Source: Monoraphidium neglectum (Eukaryota; Chlorophyta; Chlorophyceae; Sphaeropleales; Selenastraceae). Taken from it: a stretch of 24,547 nt of DNA. Made by a program: the position numbers and the translations under genes. The stretch spans positions 1 to 24,547 of the forward strand of contig NW_014013056.1 of assembly GCF_000611645.1 (NCBI RefSeq), written 5' to 3'. The first letter of the stretch is position 1. The number at the start of each line of letters is the position of its first letter. The notes beneath the pieces are model-generated. The model saw only the letters and a program-made list of their open reading frames with translations, had not been told where the DNA came from and did not search any database. Below are positions 10,137 to 19,211 of this stretch, one piece after another.

Positions 10137-10199
10137 GTGATCACGATGAAGCCTGCACCGATCGATGGGAGGCAACGAGGGCCCAGCGGGTCAGGCAAG
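10137..10199 (+). pseudogene. Possible captured exon with a P-loop
   Basis: Between an acceptor-like CTGCAG (ends 10136) and a consensus donor AAG|GTGAGC (from 10200) lies a 63-base, phase 0-0 open segment. It encodes VITMKPAPIDGRQRGPSGSG followed by K. GPSGSGK is a Walker A loop of the kind seen in uridine-kinase and phosphoribulokinase-type proteins. The adjoining sequence behaves like intron. A lone, well-formed exon inside a transposon without its neighbours suggests capture from a host gene. The source gene is not in this window, and the kinase assignment is only a motif resemblance. Confidence 0.5.
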
Positions 10200-10257
10200 G
10201 TGAGCGTGTCGATCAAGATCACGCAAAGCGGGAACGCGGTGCACGGTGCGGTCCACA

Positions 10258-10294
10258 CCTGTATGCTGCGCGGGAGGAGGCGTCCGCGCGTGAA
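10258..10294 (+). repeat. Direct repeat, second half of the duplicated segment
   Basis: 37 bases identical to 9970-10006 (starts CCTGTATGCTGCGCGGGAGG). Confidence 0.85.
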
Positions 10295-10422
10295 TAGAAT
10301 GGCGGGCAATGCCGCAAAGGTGCCGGAAGAGGGGCACGCCCTGGGTGCCTGCTCAGCTGCCCTCATCCGTCAGGAGCTGAGTGCTCCTGCTCAGCCCCTC
10401 ATATGTAGAGCCCTTCAGACCT

Positions 10423-10908
10423 TCAAGCAGCCGCGATCAACAACACACATTTATCAACCATCCTTCGCCCACTACGCACCCAAAAGCTCCCTTCTGCGCT
10501 ACAATACGCTCCCTCCTCGACATGAACGCCAACCAGCCCTCCCAGCAGCCCGCGTCCTTGTTTGGCGATAACGATCATTCCTAGCTTCTCAGCACTCGCC
10601 ACGCTTCCGCCTTGATCAGAAGCCGAATCAGCATTGACATTCGTGTGCTCTAACTTGCAAAAGTCACACCAGAACGGCTCAGCAGTATTAGTATGGTGGG
10701 GAAGCCAGGCAGCGAGCACGTGGACAGAGCAGTGCATAAAAAACGATCCGTGAAGAACCGCTCCACCGCAAAACGCTGAAATCAAAACGAATTCGGTTGC
10801 GATTTGAGGTGTTTGCCCGGGTTTGACAGGCCCTTTGGAATCAGGCCCAAATGCCACTATTCGCCTCAGGAAAAGCGAGGCGATCTCCTGCGGAGGCACT
10901 TGACTCAT
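10423..10908 (-). CDS. 161-residue ORF inside the transposon, unrecognised
   Basis: Starts MSQVPPQEIASLFLRRIVAF and contains a short Cys/His cluster (FWCDFCKLEHTN, about residue 78-90). The composition is mixed and not low-complexity. The ATG lies exactly at the end of a 22-bp repeat (10906-10927) whose inverted copy also ends in ATG at 12030-12032. It could be a first exon of a transposon gene or a chance ORF. No DDE/DDD triad or known domain is visible. Confidence 0.3.
   Translation of the reverse strand: MSQVPPQEIASLFLRRIVAFGPDSKGPVKPGQTPQIATEFVLISAFCGGAVLHGSFFMHCSVHVLAAWLPHHTNTAEPFWCDFCKLEHTNVNADSASDQGGSVASAEKLGMIVIAKQGRGLLGGLVGVHVEEGAYCSAEGSFWVRSGRRMVDKCVLLIAAA
10828..10848 (-). repeat. 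Internal 21-bp inverted repeat, copy 2
   Basis: Exact reverse complement of 9577-9597. It lies within the 161-codon minus-strand ORF, near its start. Confidence 0.88.
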
Positions 10909-10927
10909 TTTAACCCTCTGCCCGCCC
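10906..10927 (-). repeat. 22-bp leader repeat, inner copy
   Basis: On the minus strand reads GGGCGGGCAGAGGGTTAAAA then TG, so it supplies the ATG of the 161-residue ORF. Exact inverted copy at 12011-12032. Confidence 0.85.
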
Positions 10928-12010
10928 CTTGACTAGATATAGTTTCAGGTCCCGATTTCTTCCTGCCTACGGCGAGTTAGAGGCTCCGGCGCGGCTCAAA
11001 ATGCAGCAAATGATCTCATCTTGCCCCCGAGGGCGGCAGCGGAGCGCGGGGATGCTTTATAAGACCGTGTTGTCCGCGGGTGCATATGCTGCAGTAGCTA
11101 GAGCGTGTCTTTCCTGCTTCTTCCACACCAGTGACACGTCCACGGGGTTACAACAATCACATGGAAGCTCCATGGGCCGCGCTTGGCGCAAGAAACGGTG
11201 TTTCAATCGCGTAGAGGGCGGGCGGGGGCAGATCAGTTCATGGCACGTAGGCCGTCTGATAGTAGCTGGGCCCACCTGAAACAGCGCGTATACAATACTA
11301 TATGCATAATATTATCTATTGCGGGCCGGCTATGGGCCAGACGATGGATGGCGCGTCTGCGGGCAGGGTGCGCTTGCTGGTTGGCGCGCCGCAGTGTGCA
11401 GCTGCAGCAACGTGGGAGGGGCAGCATACAGGCAGTACTTTAGGCTGCACTGGACACAGTGTATGTGACATATCATTTATGCATCTTTTAAACAGGAGCT
11501 GGCTGAGGGGTTGCACTCTTCAGGGCTCGGGCGTTATGCCCATCCCCGCACACCGTGGCTGCACTGTCACCTCATCAGCATGCTTTCATGCGCAGCGGCC
11601 CGTGAAGAGGTATGAAAGCATTCATACAACACTTGGGAAGCGTTGAATGCGATGTCTAACAGCACTCCGGGGTGGTGCAGGGGGTGGCTCCACAAGTGCC
11701 TGGTGTTGCAGGCACTGCGCATGCATGGTTGCCGCGTTTTACCGGACAGCTATCAACCAGACATATCTATATACAGATATATCCAAGTGAACGCCTGCCC
11801 CGGTGGTATAGAAGCGATTGCGCGGAGCACTTCGCGAGTGCAGTAGATCGTGGTTCCCACGCGTACTCAGCGAGCGGTTCGCCGTTTGCTGCCTTTGTGA
11901 CGTAGTTAATAACATGTTTAAGTAATCCGCACAGCTGCAAAGCCAGGGGACGCGCGTGGTGCAAGAAACGGCTGCATCAAAATCCACCACGGAGGGCAGT
12001 TTCCAGTGCA
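10928..12010. other. Right interior of the transposon without recognisable gene
   Basis: Mixed-composition DNA with short ORFs on both strands and no domain. An AT-rich imperfect hairpin (ATATCT...AGATAT) lies at about 11764-11783. I see no transposase motif. Confidence 0.45.
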
Positions 12011-12032
12011 GGGCGGGCAGAGGGTTAAAATG
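12011..12032 (+). repeat. 22-bp leader repeat, outer copy
   Basis: Exact inverted match of 10906-10927, directly inside the right terminal arm. The ATG here opens a frame of only seven codons. Confidence 0.85.
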
Positions 12033-12153
12033 CGTCTCGCGACGGCGTTTTAGCGACAAAATTATGAATCTAATGCATTTATAAGCATTTATTTATGTCG
12101 TTCAGATCATTCCCTTTTCCCGCCCCCAAGTCCCGCCCCGAACCGACGCAGGG
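12033..12153 (-). repeat. Right terminal inverted repeat arm
   Basis: Reverse complement of the left arm: 35 perfect bases at 12119-12153, then imperfect to 12033. It abuts internally the 22-bp repeat at 12011-12032. Confidence 0.8.
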
Positions 12154-12162
12154 GTCTTGACA
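12154..12162. repeat. Right target-site duplication, GTCTTGACA
   Basis: Identical to 9038-9046. The sequence to its right is the displaced upstream DNA of gene B. Confidence 0.9.
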
Positions 12163-12196
12163 TGAGATAACGTACGCTGTAAAGGAAGCACAAAAG

Positions 12197-12202
12197 TATA
12201 TA
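12197..12202 (-). promoter_or_regulatory. Possible TATA box of gene B, now displaced
   Basis: TATATA lies 34 bases to the right of the transposon's outer duplication. With the insertion removed it would sit about 55 bases upstream of the ATG of gene B, a plausible core-promoter distance. With the insertion it is more than 3 kb away. Confidence 0.4.
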
Positions 12203-12283
12203 GGGGACAGCCAGCGTTTATCCGAATAACTGAGCGCATGAGGCACGATATACAGTATTATGGCGGGTTGCAGACCCATTGAT

Positions 12284-12845
12284 NNNNNNNNNNNNNNNNN
12301 NNNNNNNNNNNNNNNNNNNNNNNNNNNNNNNNNNNNNNNNNNNNNNNNNNNNNNNNNNNNNNNNNNNNNNNNNNNNNNNNNNNNNNNNNNNNNNNNNNNN
12401 NNNNNNNNNNNNNNNNNNNNNNNNNNNNNNNNNNNNNNNNNNNNNNNNNNNNNNNNNNNNNNNNNNNNNNNNNNNNNNNNNNNNNNNNNNNNNNNNNNNN
12501 NNNNNNNNNNNNNNNNNNNNNNNNNNNNNNNNNNNNNNNNNNNNNNNNNNNNNNNNNNNNNNNNNNNNNNNNNNNNNNNNNNNNNNNNNNNNNNNNNNNN
12601 NNNNNNNNNNNNNNNNNNNNNNNNNNNNNNNNNNNNNNNNNNNNNNNNNNNNNNNNNNNNNNNNNNNNNNNNNNNNNNNNNNNNNNNNNNNNNNNNNNNN
12701 NNNNNNNNNNNNNNNNNNNNNNNNNNNNNNNNNNNNNNNNNNNNNNNNNNNNNNNNNNNNNNNNNNNNNNNNNNNNNNNNNNNNNNNNNNNNNNNNNNNN
12801 NNNNNNNNNNNNNNNNNNNNNNNNNNNNNNNNNNNNNNNNNNNNN
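12284..12845. other. Assembly gap (562 N)
   Basis: Unresolved bases. By homology of its flanks the gap lies between the transposon-disrupted leader of gene B and block R1. A 10-bp inverted pair (TATGGCGGGT at 12259-12268, ACCCGCCATA at 12846-12855) brackets it. All reading frames crossing it are artefacts. Confidence 0.98.
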
Positions 12846-14530
12846 ACCCGCCATACCGGTAGATGCCACAGCACACCAGCAGCACACATGCAGCAGGAGT
12901 GGCGGGACTCACTAGCAGTGTCTTTTTGATACTCCGACGATCCAGTCCAGAGAGGGCAACCAAACCTGGCATGCCACCTTCCTAGGCGCAACACCGCGTC
13001 GGGCCTGCACCTTCTCCAACGGGTTCTACGGCCCCCTCTCAGCAGATCAGCATGGCTCCACGTCAAGAGCTGCAGTGCGCACCTAGTCGCCAGGGCTGCA
13101 GATGAGCTGCTCAGGTTGTGCAGCCGCTGTGTGTGTCCGCCTGATTATGCTCATCATTGCGATATGCAACCGGCTGCCTAAGCTCTGGCAGCCCGTCGCT
13201 TTTGCAATCGCATGGGCACACATGCCCTCATTCCCCCCAGCGTGAACGCTCAACCTCCTTAGATGGACGCGCTGCGTTCGGTCCGGGCCTGGGGAATGCC
13301 AGCGCTGCGATTGATCGCCGACAGCTGATGCGCCGCCTCCCAACCCGTGCAATCTCGCGTGTGACCTCGCCAGCGGTCCCGCCGACAACAAAATGCACAG
13401 CGAGTAGCAGCGAAGGGCTTTCAAGCCACACAGGCTGCAACACAGCGCAGCGGCTGACCCATCTCCTAGCACTACTGGCAACACGCCTTCAACCTGCGCC
13501 CCATGCGCACTCATGCTGCTGTCTGGCCCAGGTGCTAGGCACGGTTTCAAGGGCTGCACGCGAGGTGGGTGGGCCAGGCCATGAATGTGCACATGAGGGT
13601 GTCTGGCGGGAGCAGTGAGAGTTACCTTGGCCACCCGGTCGCCAGCTGTCGGGAGTTTGTGCCTGTTTCCAAGCCTACCCCGGAGTCCCGCTCGGTGTCA
13701 TCGCGAACAAGCTCATTCAATGCCGCCCACTTCCCCCGCGACCCTCCCCCCACTCCTCACAACAGCCACCTGCGCCACACCTGCTGGTCCTTTTATTGCC
13801 CAGCAAGCCTTGCTTTGTCAGCCATCGCTCAGGAGATCCTGGACGTGCGCCATACCCTGATTACGGCAGTGGCGTCACCAGTCAGGTGAGTGGGCCCGCA
13901 GCTGCGCGCACGCTCCCACGATCATGTGCGCCTCGCGGCCGCTATTGCGGCTGCGGTTGCGCTGTCCTTGATCTGCGTGCGCTGGTCAGTCGGTGGCTGT
14001 GTGTGGCCTGTGTGGGTGCCTTGTTCGTGTGTGCCAGTCCTGGGGTAAAGGGTCGGCCCCGGGCAGGCAATATATATGTATGGGAGGAAGGCTGTGGGAG
14101 GCTTTTGTCCCCCAAGACTCGGCGTCTGAACCAGCCCAGCACACCCACCTGCCCGCTGCCCCTCAAAAATGCAACCCACCCCACCACGCCCCGCCCGCTG
14201 CCAACTTCCCTTACACATTAATTACCCCACAGCGAGCAGGGCTGCGGTCACGGAGCGCTGCGCGATGCTGCTGGGCGTCTCAAGTAGGGCGAGGGCCTGC
14301 GTCAACGCTCACGTGATTATGAACCAGGTGGCGCCGCGAGATTGTGAGCTCCGCGCTGGTCGTCATGCCATGTGCCACAGCAGTGCTCGGGCCTGGCAGC
14401 AGCATGATCGGTCTGAGGCTCGACGCCGCTGGCTGGCAACCAGGGGGTCATGATGAATGCTTCGCTTTGAGGCAAATCTGGAGGTTGCTGCAGCTGTTCC
14501 AAAGGCGGCAGACCATGCACTCCCAGAAGC
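12846..14530. repeat. Dispersed block R1 (upstream of gene B)
   Basis: Homologous in the same orientation to R2 and R3. Landmarks shared with R2: GAGAGGGCAAC (12949; 17899), GTCGCCAGGGCTGCAG (13087; 18030), and CGCATGGGCAC (13210; 18142). With R2 and R3 it shares a MDxLR patch and the exon-like patches listed separately. R1 lacks about 250 bp present in R2 and R3 before the first long patch, and it lacks the TG microsatellite. Confidence 0.75.
13263..14327 (+). pseudogene. Unrecognised spliced gene, copy R1
   Basis: Conserved patches on the plus strand. MDALRSVRAWGMPALRLIAD starts at 13263. Patch E1 (13434-13564) encodes CNTAQRLTHLLALLATRLQP and ends VLGTVSRAARE|GTGGGT. Patch E2 (13804-13885) encodes SLALSAIAQEILDVRHTLIT then AVASPVR, with a GTGAGT donor. 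Patch E3 (14240-14327) encodes AAVTERCAMLLGVSSRARAC and on to MNQ|GTGGCG. E1 and E3 are open. E2 starts seven bases out of step with R2 and R3, so its phase does not join E1. The patches are leucine/alanine-rich and helix-like. No known family was recognised. The gene runs away from gene B, so the two would share a promoter region. Confidence 0.45.
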
Positions 14531-14790
14531 CCATGCAAGCGGCGAGCGGCACTGCGTTTCGGCATGTTGGCGGACGTGCTTTTGGCCGTCGGCATGCGCA
14601 GCGCCATCTGCCCCGACCGAACGGCCGCCTGTGCGGACCTATGAGGGCTGACGGCAGCCAGTACGCGGTGCAGCGGCGCCTCAGGGCTTTGAGGCTCAAG
14701 CTGAGCGTCGCGCGCGCGCGGCCCTGAGGCTCGCGGGGGCGCACACGCGTGTACGTACGCTTGCGGGCGCACCGCCGCGCCGTGCGGCTG
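14500..14790. other. Region between R1 and the next exon-like pair
   Basis: GC-rich, with frames open on both strands and no recognisable domain. A patch at 14459-14495 (LRFEANLEVAAA) matches R2 at about 19711 (LRFEAILEAAAA), so the R homology reaches at least here. Confidence 0.4.
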
Positions 14791-15142
14791 CCTAGCACAG
14801 CACGACACCCTCCACCTGCGTCCCTTGGCGTTGATCTGCCTCAATGCAAACCCATCCTCTTCGGCCGGCTGCGGCGGGCGATGCCGAACCCGACCGAGTG
14901 CGCTCTCTCGCCCTATTGCCCAAGGCAGCAACGCCTTTGGACCCCTGGTGAGGCTGGGTTATCGTAGCCCCGGGTTTCTCTGTGTACTTTGCCCCTTATT
15001 GAGATTCTCCTGCTTCCCAGGCTGCGGCGTTCAGGGCTGTGGCCCCGCACCTATACGCCCAGCGCGCCTCGACTCACACATCCCTGCACGTGTCGCTGGA
15101 ACCCGCCGCTTTCGCTGCCGCACCAGGATGGGAGCGGGACAG
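14791..15142 (+). CDS. Two exon-like segments of an unrecognised gene
   Basis: Segment 1 ends at 14947 (...RPIAQGSNAFGPL) at a donor CTG|GTGAGG. A short 73-base intron with acceptor CTTCCCAG follows. Segment 2 (15021-15142) encodes AAAFRAVAPHLYAQRASTHT, SLHVSLEPAAFAAAPGWERD and R before GACAG|GTGCGC. Phases join (0 to 0). The second segment has convincing protein-like composition. This may be a 3' continuation of the R1 gene or a separate gene. No counterpart was seen after R2. The start is not resolved. Confidence 0.33.
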
Positions 15143-15384
15143 GTGCGCGGGACGGTGCGCTCCCCACTGTGGCTTGTGGCATACCAGCAGTGCTACTGTC
15201 ACAGCTGGGCGGCCCCGAGGGCCAGCTCGGGGTCAATTGTCCTTCGTTGGCCTCTGGCAATGAGACTGCACAAAGCACGGTAGCTGGCGCCACTGCCCTG
15301 CGTTGTGCTGCCACCCAATGTTTTGGTGCAACCCAGTGCCTCCTCTCGTATATTTGGAATGCCCCTTCTGGGACCATTTCTTGA
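15143..15384 (+). CDS. Possible terminal exon, unrecognised
   Basis: Open frame including PTVACGIPAVLLSQLGGPEG, NCPSLASGNETAQSTVAGAT and a Cys-containing tail, ...CFGATQCLLSYIWNAPSGTIS, then a stop. Its phase does not join cleanly to the preceding segment with the acceptors I can see. The minus strand of the same stretch is also open (15051-15539), so coding direction is uncertain. Confidence 0.22.
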
Positions 15385-15840
15385 AACGCAGGCTGGCAGG
15401 CGGCACATTTTTTCGGCGCAACACTCACAACCATCAGTGTCAACTTGCGTGTCATGATTTGACTCAAATGATGGCGCAGCACAAACGGCAGCGAACGCAC
15501 CTGCAGTGGCTGAGACCATCCCCGCCCCTTCCTGTTCACTGTAAATCTGAAATCATGGAGCTGTCGATTATTGTTTTCCTCTTTACACCCTTATGCACCT
15601 GTCACCTGCATTCCGCCCCAGCTGCTGGCCAGCATGCCTCCCGCCCAAAAACAGCCAGCGGAGACTGGCTACGCTCAAGCGCTAAAAAGACCAGTCGACC
15701 GTTGCTCACACACTTCGCCAAAGCTGATGACAAAGGCTGCACTGGCGCCCACTGCTGGGTACAGCACCCAGCAGAGCAAGCTGCACCGACATAGAGCGCC
15801 ACTGCTGATCAGGCTGATTTCAAAGTGTAATCTCCTCAGC
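15385..15840. other. Intergenic stretch before unit C
   Basis: No gene recognised. Homology to the 3' flank of gene B starts at about 15840 (CACCCCAGTTGTGATGACA against 7201). Confidence 0.4.
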
Positions 15841-15859
15841 CACTCTCACAGCGCTGCGT

Positions 15860-16451
15860 GCACCCCAGTTGTGATGACACCACCACCACGCAGGCAGCTG
15901 TGATCAACATCTCGTATCAACTCAACCAGCACATGCAGAGGTTCAAGCTTCATGTGTCAGGGTTCGCTCTCATATGCATGTAGAGTGCTGCTCTACAAAG
16001 TGTGTGCTGTTGTCAAAGACAGACAAAACTGAGAGTGATGGTGGCCGACTCTGTTGATCCCTCCACGCAGCAGACTGCTCATCATTACAGGGTGCAAAAC
16101 CCCGTGCTTGTTGCTAGGGTCTAGACGCGGCACTGTTGCGTCGCGCCAAAGACGTGGGGGCAAATCTCATCACTGGCAGGCCATAAAATATGCGGTGCAG
16201 TTTTGACGGAGCCAGCTGTTGCTGGAGCCCTTGCGTGCGTCAGCAAAACAACTCGCCGTGCAGCACAAAAGTGGGGACAAAAGCATGCATGCTGGCACAA
16301 TCATGCATTTAGAGAGCCTAAGGCCCTGAGAGGTAGGGGATGAAATGATGGTACTGGCAATAATTGCCCTGGCAAGCATGTCATCGCCATGCACAAGCAT
16401 AACGGACAAGCGGCGGCATGTTTGTGACTCGCCGGCGTACGCGTGCAGACG
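15860..16451 (-). repeat. 3' flank of gene C, duplicated at gene B
   Basis: Counterpart of 7201-7818; see the shared poly(A) signal and hairpin. The duplication that gave B and C therefore included flanking DNA. Confidence 0.72.
16085..16089 (-). terminator. Poly(A) signal TGTAA of gene C
   Basis: CATTACAGGGTGCAAA matches CATTACAAAGTGCAAA at gene B, 363 bases after the stop. Confidence 0.5.
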
Positions 16452-17684
16452 CTAAAAAGAGGCATCATCAATGCCGTCACTAATGCGTCCCCAAATTATT
16501 GTCACAAACTCTTCATCATCATAATAGCAATGATGCTTGCACCCAGACACGGCCCGCAGAGCTGCCGCGCCACGCTTCCCAATCCCACAGCCGCTGACAC
16601 GCAGGGTCGTGACTTGCGTCATGCCCGCCAGCGCCAGGGCACCCTCGTCGTCGATGCCATCATTGTTGCCTACGTCAAGGTACACCAGGTCAGTCAAACA
16701 CGCAAGGGCTTTGACACCACGCGTGCCGATGTTGGTTTCCAACAAGCAGAGCTTGGTGAGTGCGGTCAAACAGGTCAAAGCGGCTGCCCCGGCATCGCAA
16801 ATGTCGTTGTGACTCAAGTTCAGGTGGGCCAGGCTGTGCAAACCGGCCAGCCCGCAGACGCCCGTTGAATCAATTTTATTTTTCCTAAGATCAAGATACA
16901 TTAGCCTCGGCAAGCAGCTCGCGAAATCAACAGTGTCCAAATTTCTTGCATGGAAGTCCCATCGACTGCGTGGGCAGATCGACAGCGCGCGCAATGCCGT
17001 CGCACGTTTCACCAGCGGGGTGGCGCATGTTTCAGACCGGTTGCAGTCGTCAAGAGTCACGCAGTGCAGGTGGAGGCGCGTAAGACATCGCAGCTCGTCA
17101 ATGATGTCCTCAGAAAATACGTCACCAACCGTGATATTTCTGAATGTGAGGGCCTCGAGCCGCGGCAGCACAGTGAGGTAGCAGGGACAAGGGAGATAAG
17201 TGTCCCGCAGGTGCAACTCACGCAGGCCCGTCAGTGCAGACAGGGCCGCAAAGTCGTCTGGCACAGTTGCAGGCTTCAACCAGCGAATTAAGAGAGTCTC
17301 TACCGCACCCAGGCGGGGCAATGCCCAGGCCGCCTCCTCGCCCCGTGCGACCGACGATGCGTACTTCGCCGCTGCGGCTGCAATTACCATGTCAATGTCG
17401 CGGGAGCTAAGGCCTGTGTCTATCGACAGCCTGGTTATGCGTCCGCCATGTTCCATGAAATCTGCGGCGCAAGCCAGGTGGATTCCCAGGGGAACGCTGG
17501 AGCGCAGGAGAACGCTGCTGCATGCCGCAAGGGCAGCGCGTCGCGAGGCGCGGCACACCCTGGACAGCGCCTTGCGGGGCTCGAGCTCACAGAGCCGTGC
17601 GACAAGATCTAATGCTAAAGAGGGTGTGCTGAAGAAGGCGCTGGCGAAGGACGAGGGTGCGCGGCAGCTGAGATCACGCGCCAT
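16452..17684 (-). CDS. F-box-like / LRR protein, paralogue C
   Basis: An intact 410-residue ORF starting at MARDLSCRAPSSFASAFFST. Residues about 22-55 form the F-box-like segment (SLALDLVARLCELEPRKALS, then RVCRASRRAALAAC). An alanine-rich linker at about 100-120 (AAAAAKYASSVARGEEAAWA) is followed by about ten LRRs. The last ones are regular (LAHLNLSHNDICDAGAAAL, LTKLCLLETNIGTRGVKAL, LVYLDVGNNDGIDDEGALAL). The frame stays open 27 codons further upstream to 17765, but the shared M-x-x-DL start in all four paralogues favours 17684. A TGTAA poly(A) signal lies about 365 bases after the stop. The divergent block R2 begins about 90 bases upstream. Likely cytosolic or nuclear; an SCF substrate-receptor role is inferred from domain order only. 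Confidence 0.82.
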   Translation of the reverse strand: MARDLSCRAPSSFASAFFSTPSLALDLVARLCELEPRKALSRVCRASRRAALAACSSVLLRSSVPLGIHLACAADFMEHGGRITRLSIDTGLSSRDIDMVIAAAAAKYASSVARGEEAAWALPRLGAVETLLIRWLKPATVPDDFAALSALTGLRELHLRDTYLPCPCYLTVLPRLEALTFRNITVGDVFSEDIIDELRCLTRLHLHCVTLDDCNRSETCATPLVKRATALRALSICPRSRWDFHARNLDTVDFASCLPRLMYLDLRKNKIDSTGVCGLAGLHSLAHLNLSHNDICDAGAAALTCLTALTKLCLLETNIGTRGVKALACLTDLVYLDVGNNDGIDDEGALALAGMTQVTTLRVSGCGIGKRGAAALRAVSGCKHHCYYDDEEFVTIIWGRISDGIDDASF

Positions 17685-17775
17685 CTTGTTGCTGCAAATT
17701 TTTGATGGGGATCCCTGCACCGGCAAAAGTAGGCACGACAACGAACGGGAATTGTCCATCATCAATCCGTGTACA

Positions 17776-17820
17776 TACGGTATACCAGCTAACGGTACTG
17801 TATGAGATCAGTGCGGTACC
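17776..17820. promoter_or_regulatory. CGGTAC-rich cluster upstream of gene C
   Basis: TACGGTATACC, AACGGTACTG and GCGGTACC occur within 45 bases, between the start of gene C and the divergent block R2. Confidence 0.42.
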
Positions 17821-18327
17821 AGCAGAGCACACGTGCAGCTCAGCAGCATGAGTCAAGAGTGGCGAGCAGGGTGTTCACTGCGACGGCCCAGTCTCTATGG
17901 AGAGGGCAACAAAGCCTGACATGCCACCCCCCCAGGTGCAGCATGACGATCAGGGCTACACCTGCTCCAGCACTTCTGCGGCCCCCAATTGAATACAGCT
18001 TGGCTCCTGGCGCCACTGCTGCAGAGCACACTTGGTCGCCAGGGCTGCAGAGGTCCAGGGTGTGCAACAGCTGTGTGTGTGCAAATACGGATTTTGTTTG
18101 TGGTTGGCTGCCTATCTCTGACAAGCCCCCGCTTTCGCAACCGCATGGGCACGCAAGCCCTCATCCCCCAAGTTGGCAGCGTCAACGCCCACCCTCAACA
18201 GGATGGACACGCTGGGTACAGCCCTGGCCTGGGCGATACAAATGCTGCGATTGATTGTTGATAGCTGGTCTAGCGGCTGATGTGCTAGGTGGGAGCGCGG
18301 GCGTTTGGCGAGAGTGAGAGGGTGTGC

Positions 18328-18340
18328 GGGGGGGGGGGGG
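18328..18340. repeat. Run of 13 G
   Basis: Uninterrupted homopolymer, not present in R1 or R3; a likely site of length error or slippage. Confidence 0.9.
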
Positions 18341-19179
18341 TAACCAGCAGCCCAGGGTGACATGCCACATCGCTCGAGGATATCGCCACTGACCTCTCTG
18401 CTGTGACCGCTGCTTATTCAACAGCCGCAGGCCGCAGCTCAGCATCATTGGGCCCGCCTGCAAGATGGCCATGCCGCTCAGATCAGGCAGCAAACTCCCC
18501 CTCCTTGGGTGCCTGCCGCCCCCGCCTTGATCATGGCGACGACGGCGCCCCCTTGCTCACCCACTGCGCCCCGTCCCTTGATTTTCCATGTGTTGCCAGG
18601 CCTGCGGTCCCGCCTGCAACAACTTTCACAGTAGCAGCAAACGCAGGCTGCAACACATCGCAGCGGCTGACCCATGTCCCAGCACTACGGGCGAAGCGCC
18701 TCCCAACCTGCGCCCAAGCCGCACTCATGCTGCAGTCCGGCCCAGGTGCCAGGCGCGGTTGTGAGAGCTGCGCACGAGGTGGGTGGGTCAGCCATGGGTG
18801 TGCACATGAGTCTGTATGGCGGGAGCAGTGAGAGCTAGCCGCGCCATCTGGTTGCCAGCTGTCAGTCATTTGTGCATGTTTTACAAGCAGACCCCAGGGT
18901 CCCGCTGGGTGGTACCCCAAACAGGTTCCTTCGACGCCCACCCCCCCCTTGCCTCCACCCACACGCATCTGAAAGCCAACCCGCACAACCCATGCTTGCA
19001 CTTGCAGCGCCCTGCAAGCCTTGCTTTGTCAGTCATCACTTAGTCAACCCTGGACAAGGGCCATGCCCTGGTCAAGACAGTGGCGTCATTAGTCAGGTGA
19101 GCGGGCCCGCGGCTTCGCCCACGCTCGCACGCGTGTGTGCATCCTTGCAGCCGCAGGTGCGGCTGCAGTTGGGGTGTAC

Positions 19180-19180
<1 letters not shown>

Positions 19181-19211
<31 letters not shown>

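Larger units (their letters stand above)
9047..12153. mobile_element. MULE-like DNA transposon, 3.1 kb, apparently non-autonomous
   Basis: The ends are perfect inverted repeats of 35 bp (9047-9081 and 12119-12153, beginning CCCTGCGTCGGTTCGGGGCG). Weaker similarity continues inward, for example CTTTATAAAGCATTA against CTTATAAATGCATTA, and GCCGCCGCGAAACG against GCCGTCGCGAGACG, giving arms of about 107 and 121 bp. A perfect 9-bp duplication, GTCTTGACA, flanks it. Long inverted arms with a 9-bp duplication are typical of Mutator-like elements; hAT, P and KDZ elements make 7-8 bp duplications and so fit less well. I see no transposase, so it probably depends on a partner elsewhere. The interior is AT-richer than the host genes, has several inverted and direct repeats, a 161-codon ORF, and a P-loop exon-like piece that may be captured. 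It sits in the 5' leader of gene B. Confidence 0.82.

Noticed and set aside
10137..10571. A 144-residue plus-strand protein read straight through the P-loop segment
   Set aside because: After GPSGSGK the sequence is a textbook donor followed by intron-like DNA; the later residues do not look like a kinase.
9047..12153. hAT, P or KDZ superfamily for the transposon
   Set aside because: These give 7-8 bp duplications and mostly short ends; the 9-bp duplication and long arms fit Mutator-like elements better, though no transposase is present to prove it.
12079..13066. Long open frames across the gap on both strands
   Set aside because: They are made almost wholly of N-derived unknown residues and are artefacts of the gap.
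17685..17765. N-terminal extension of gene C (27 residues)
   Set aside because: All four paralogues share a start at M-x-x-DL; the extension is not conserved and lies in the presumed leader.
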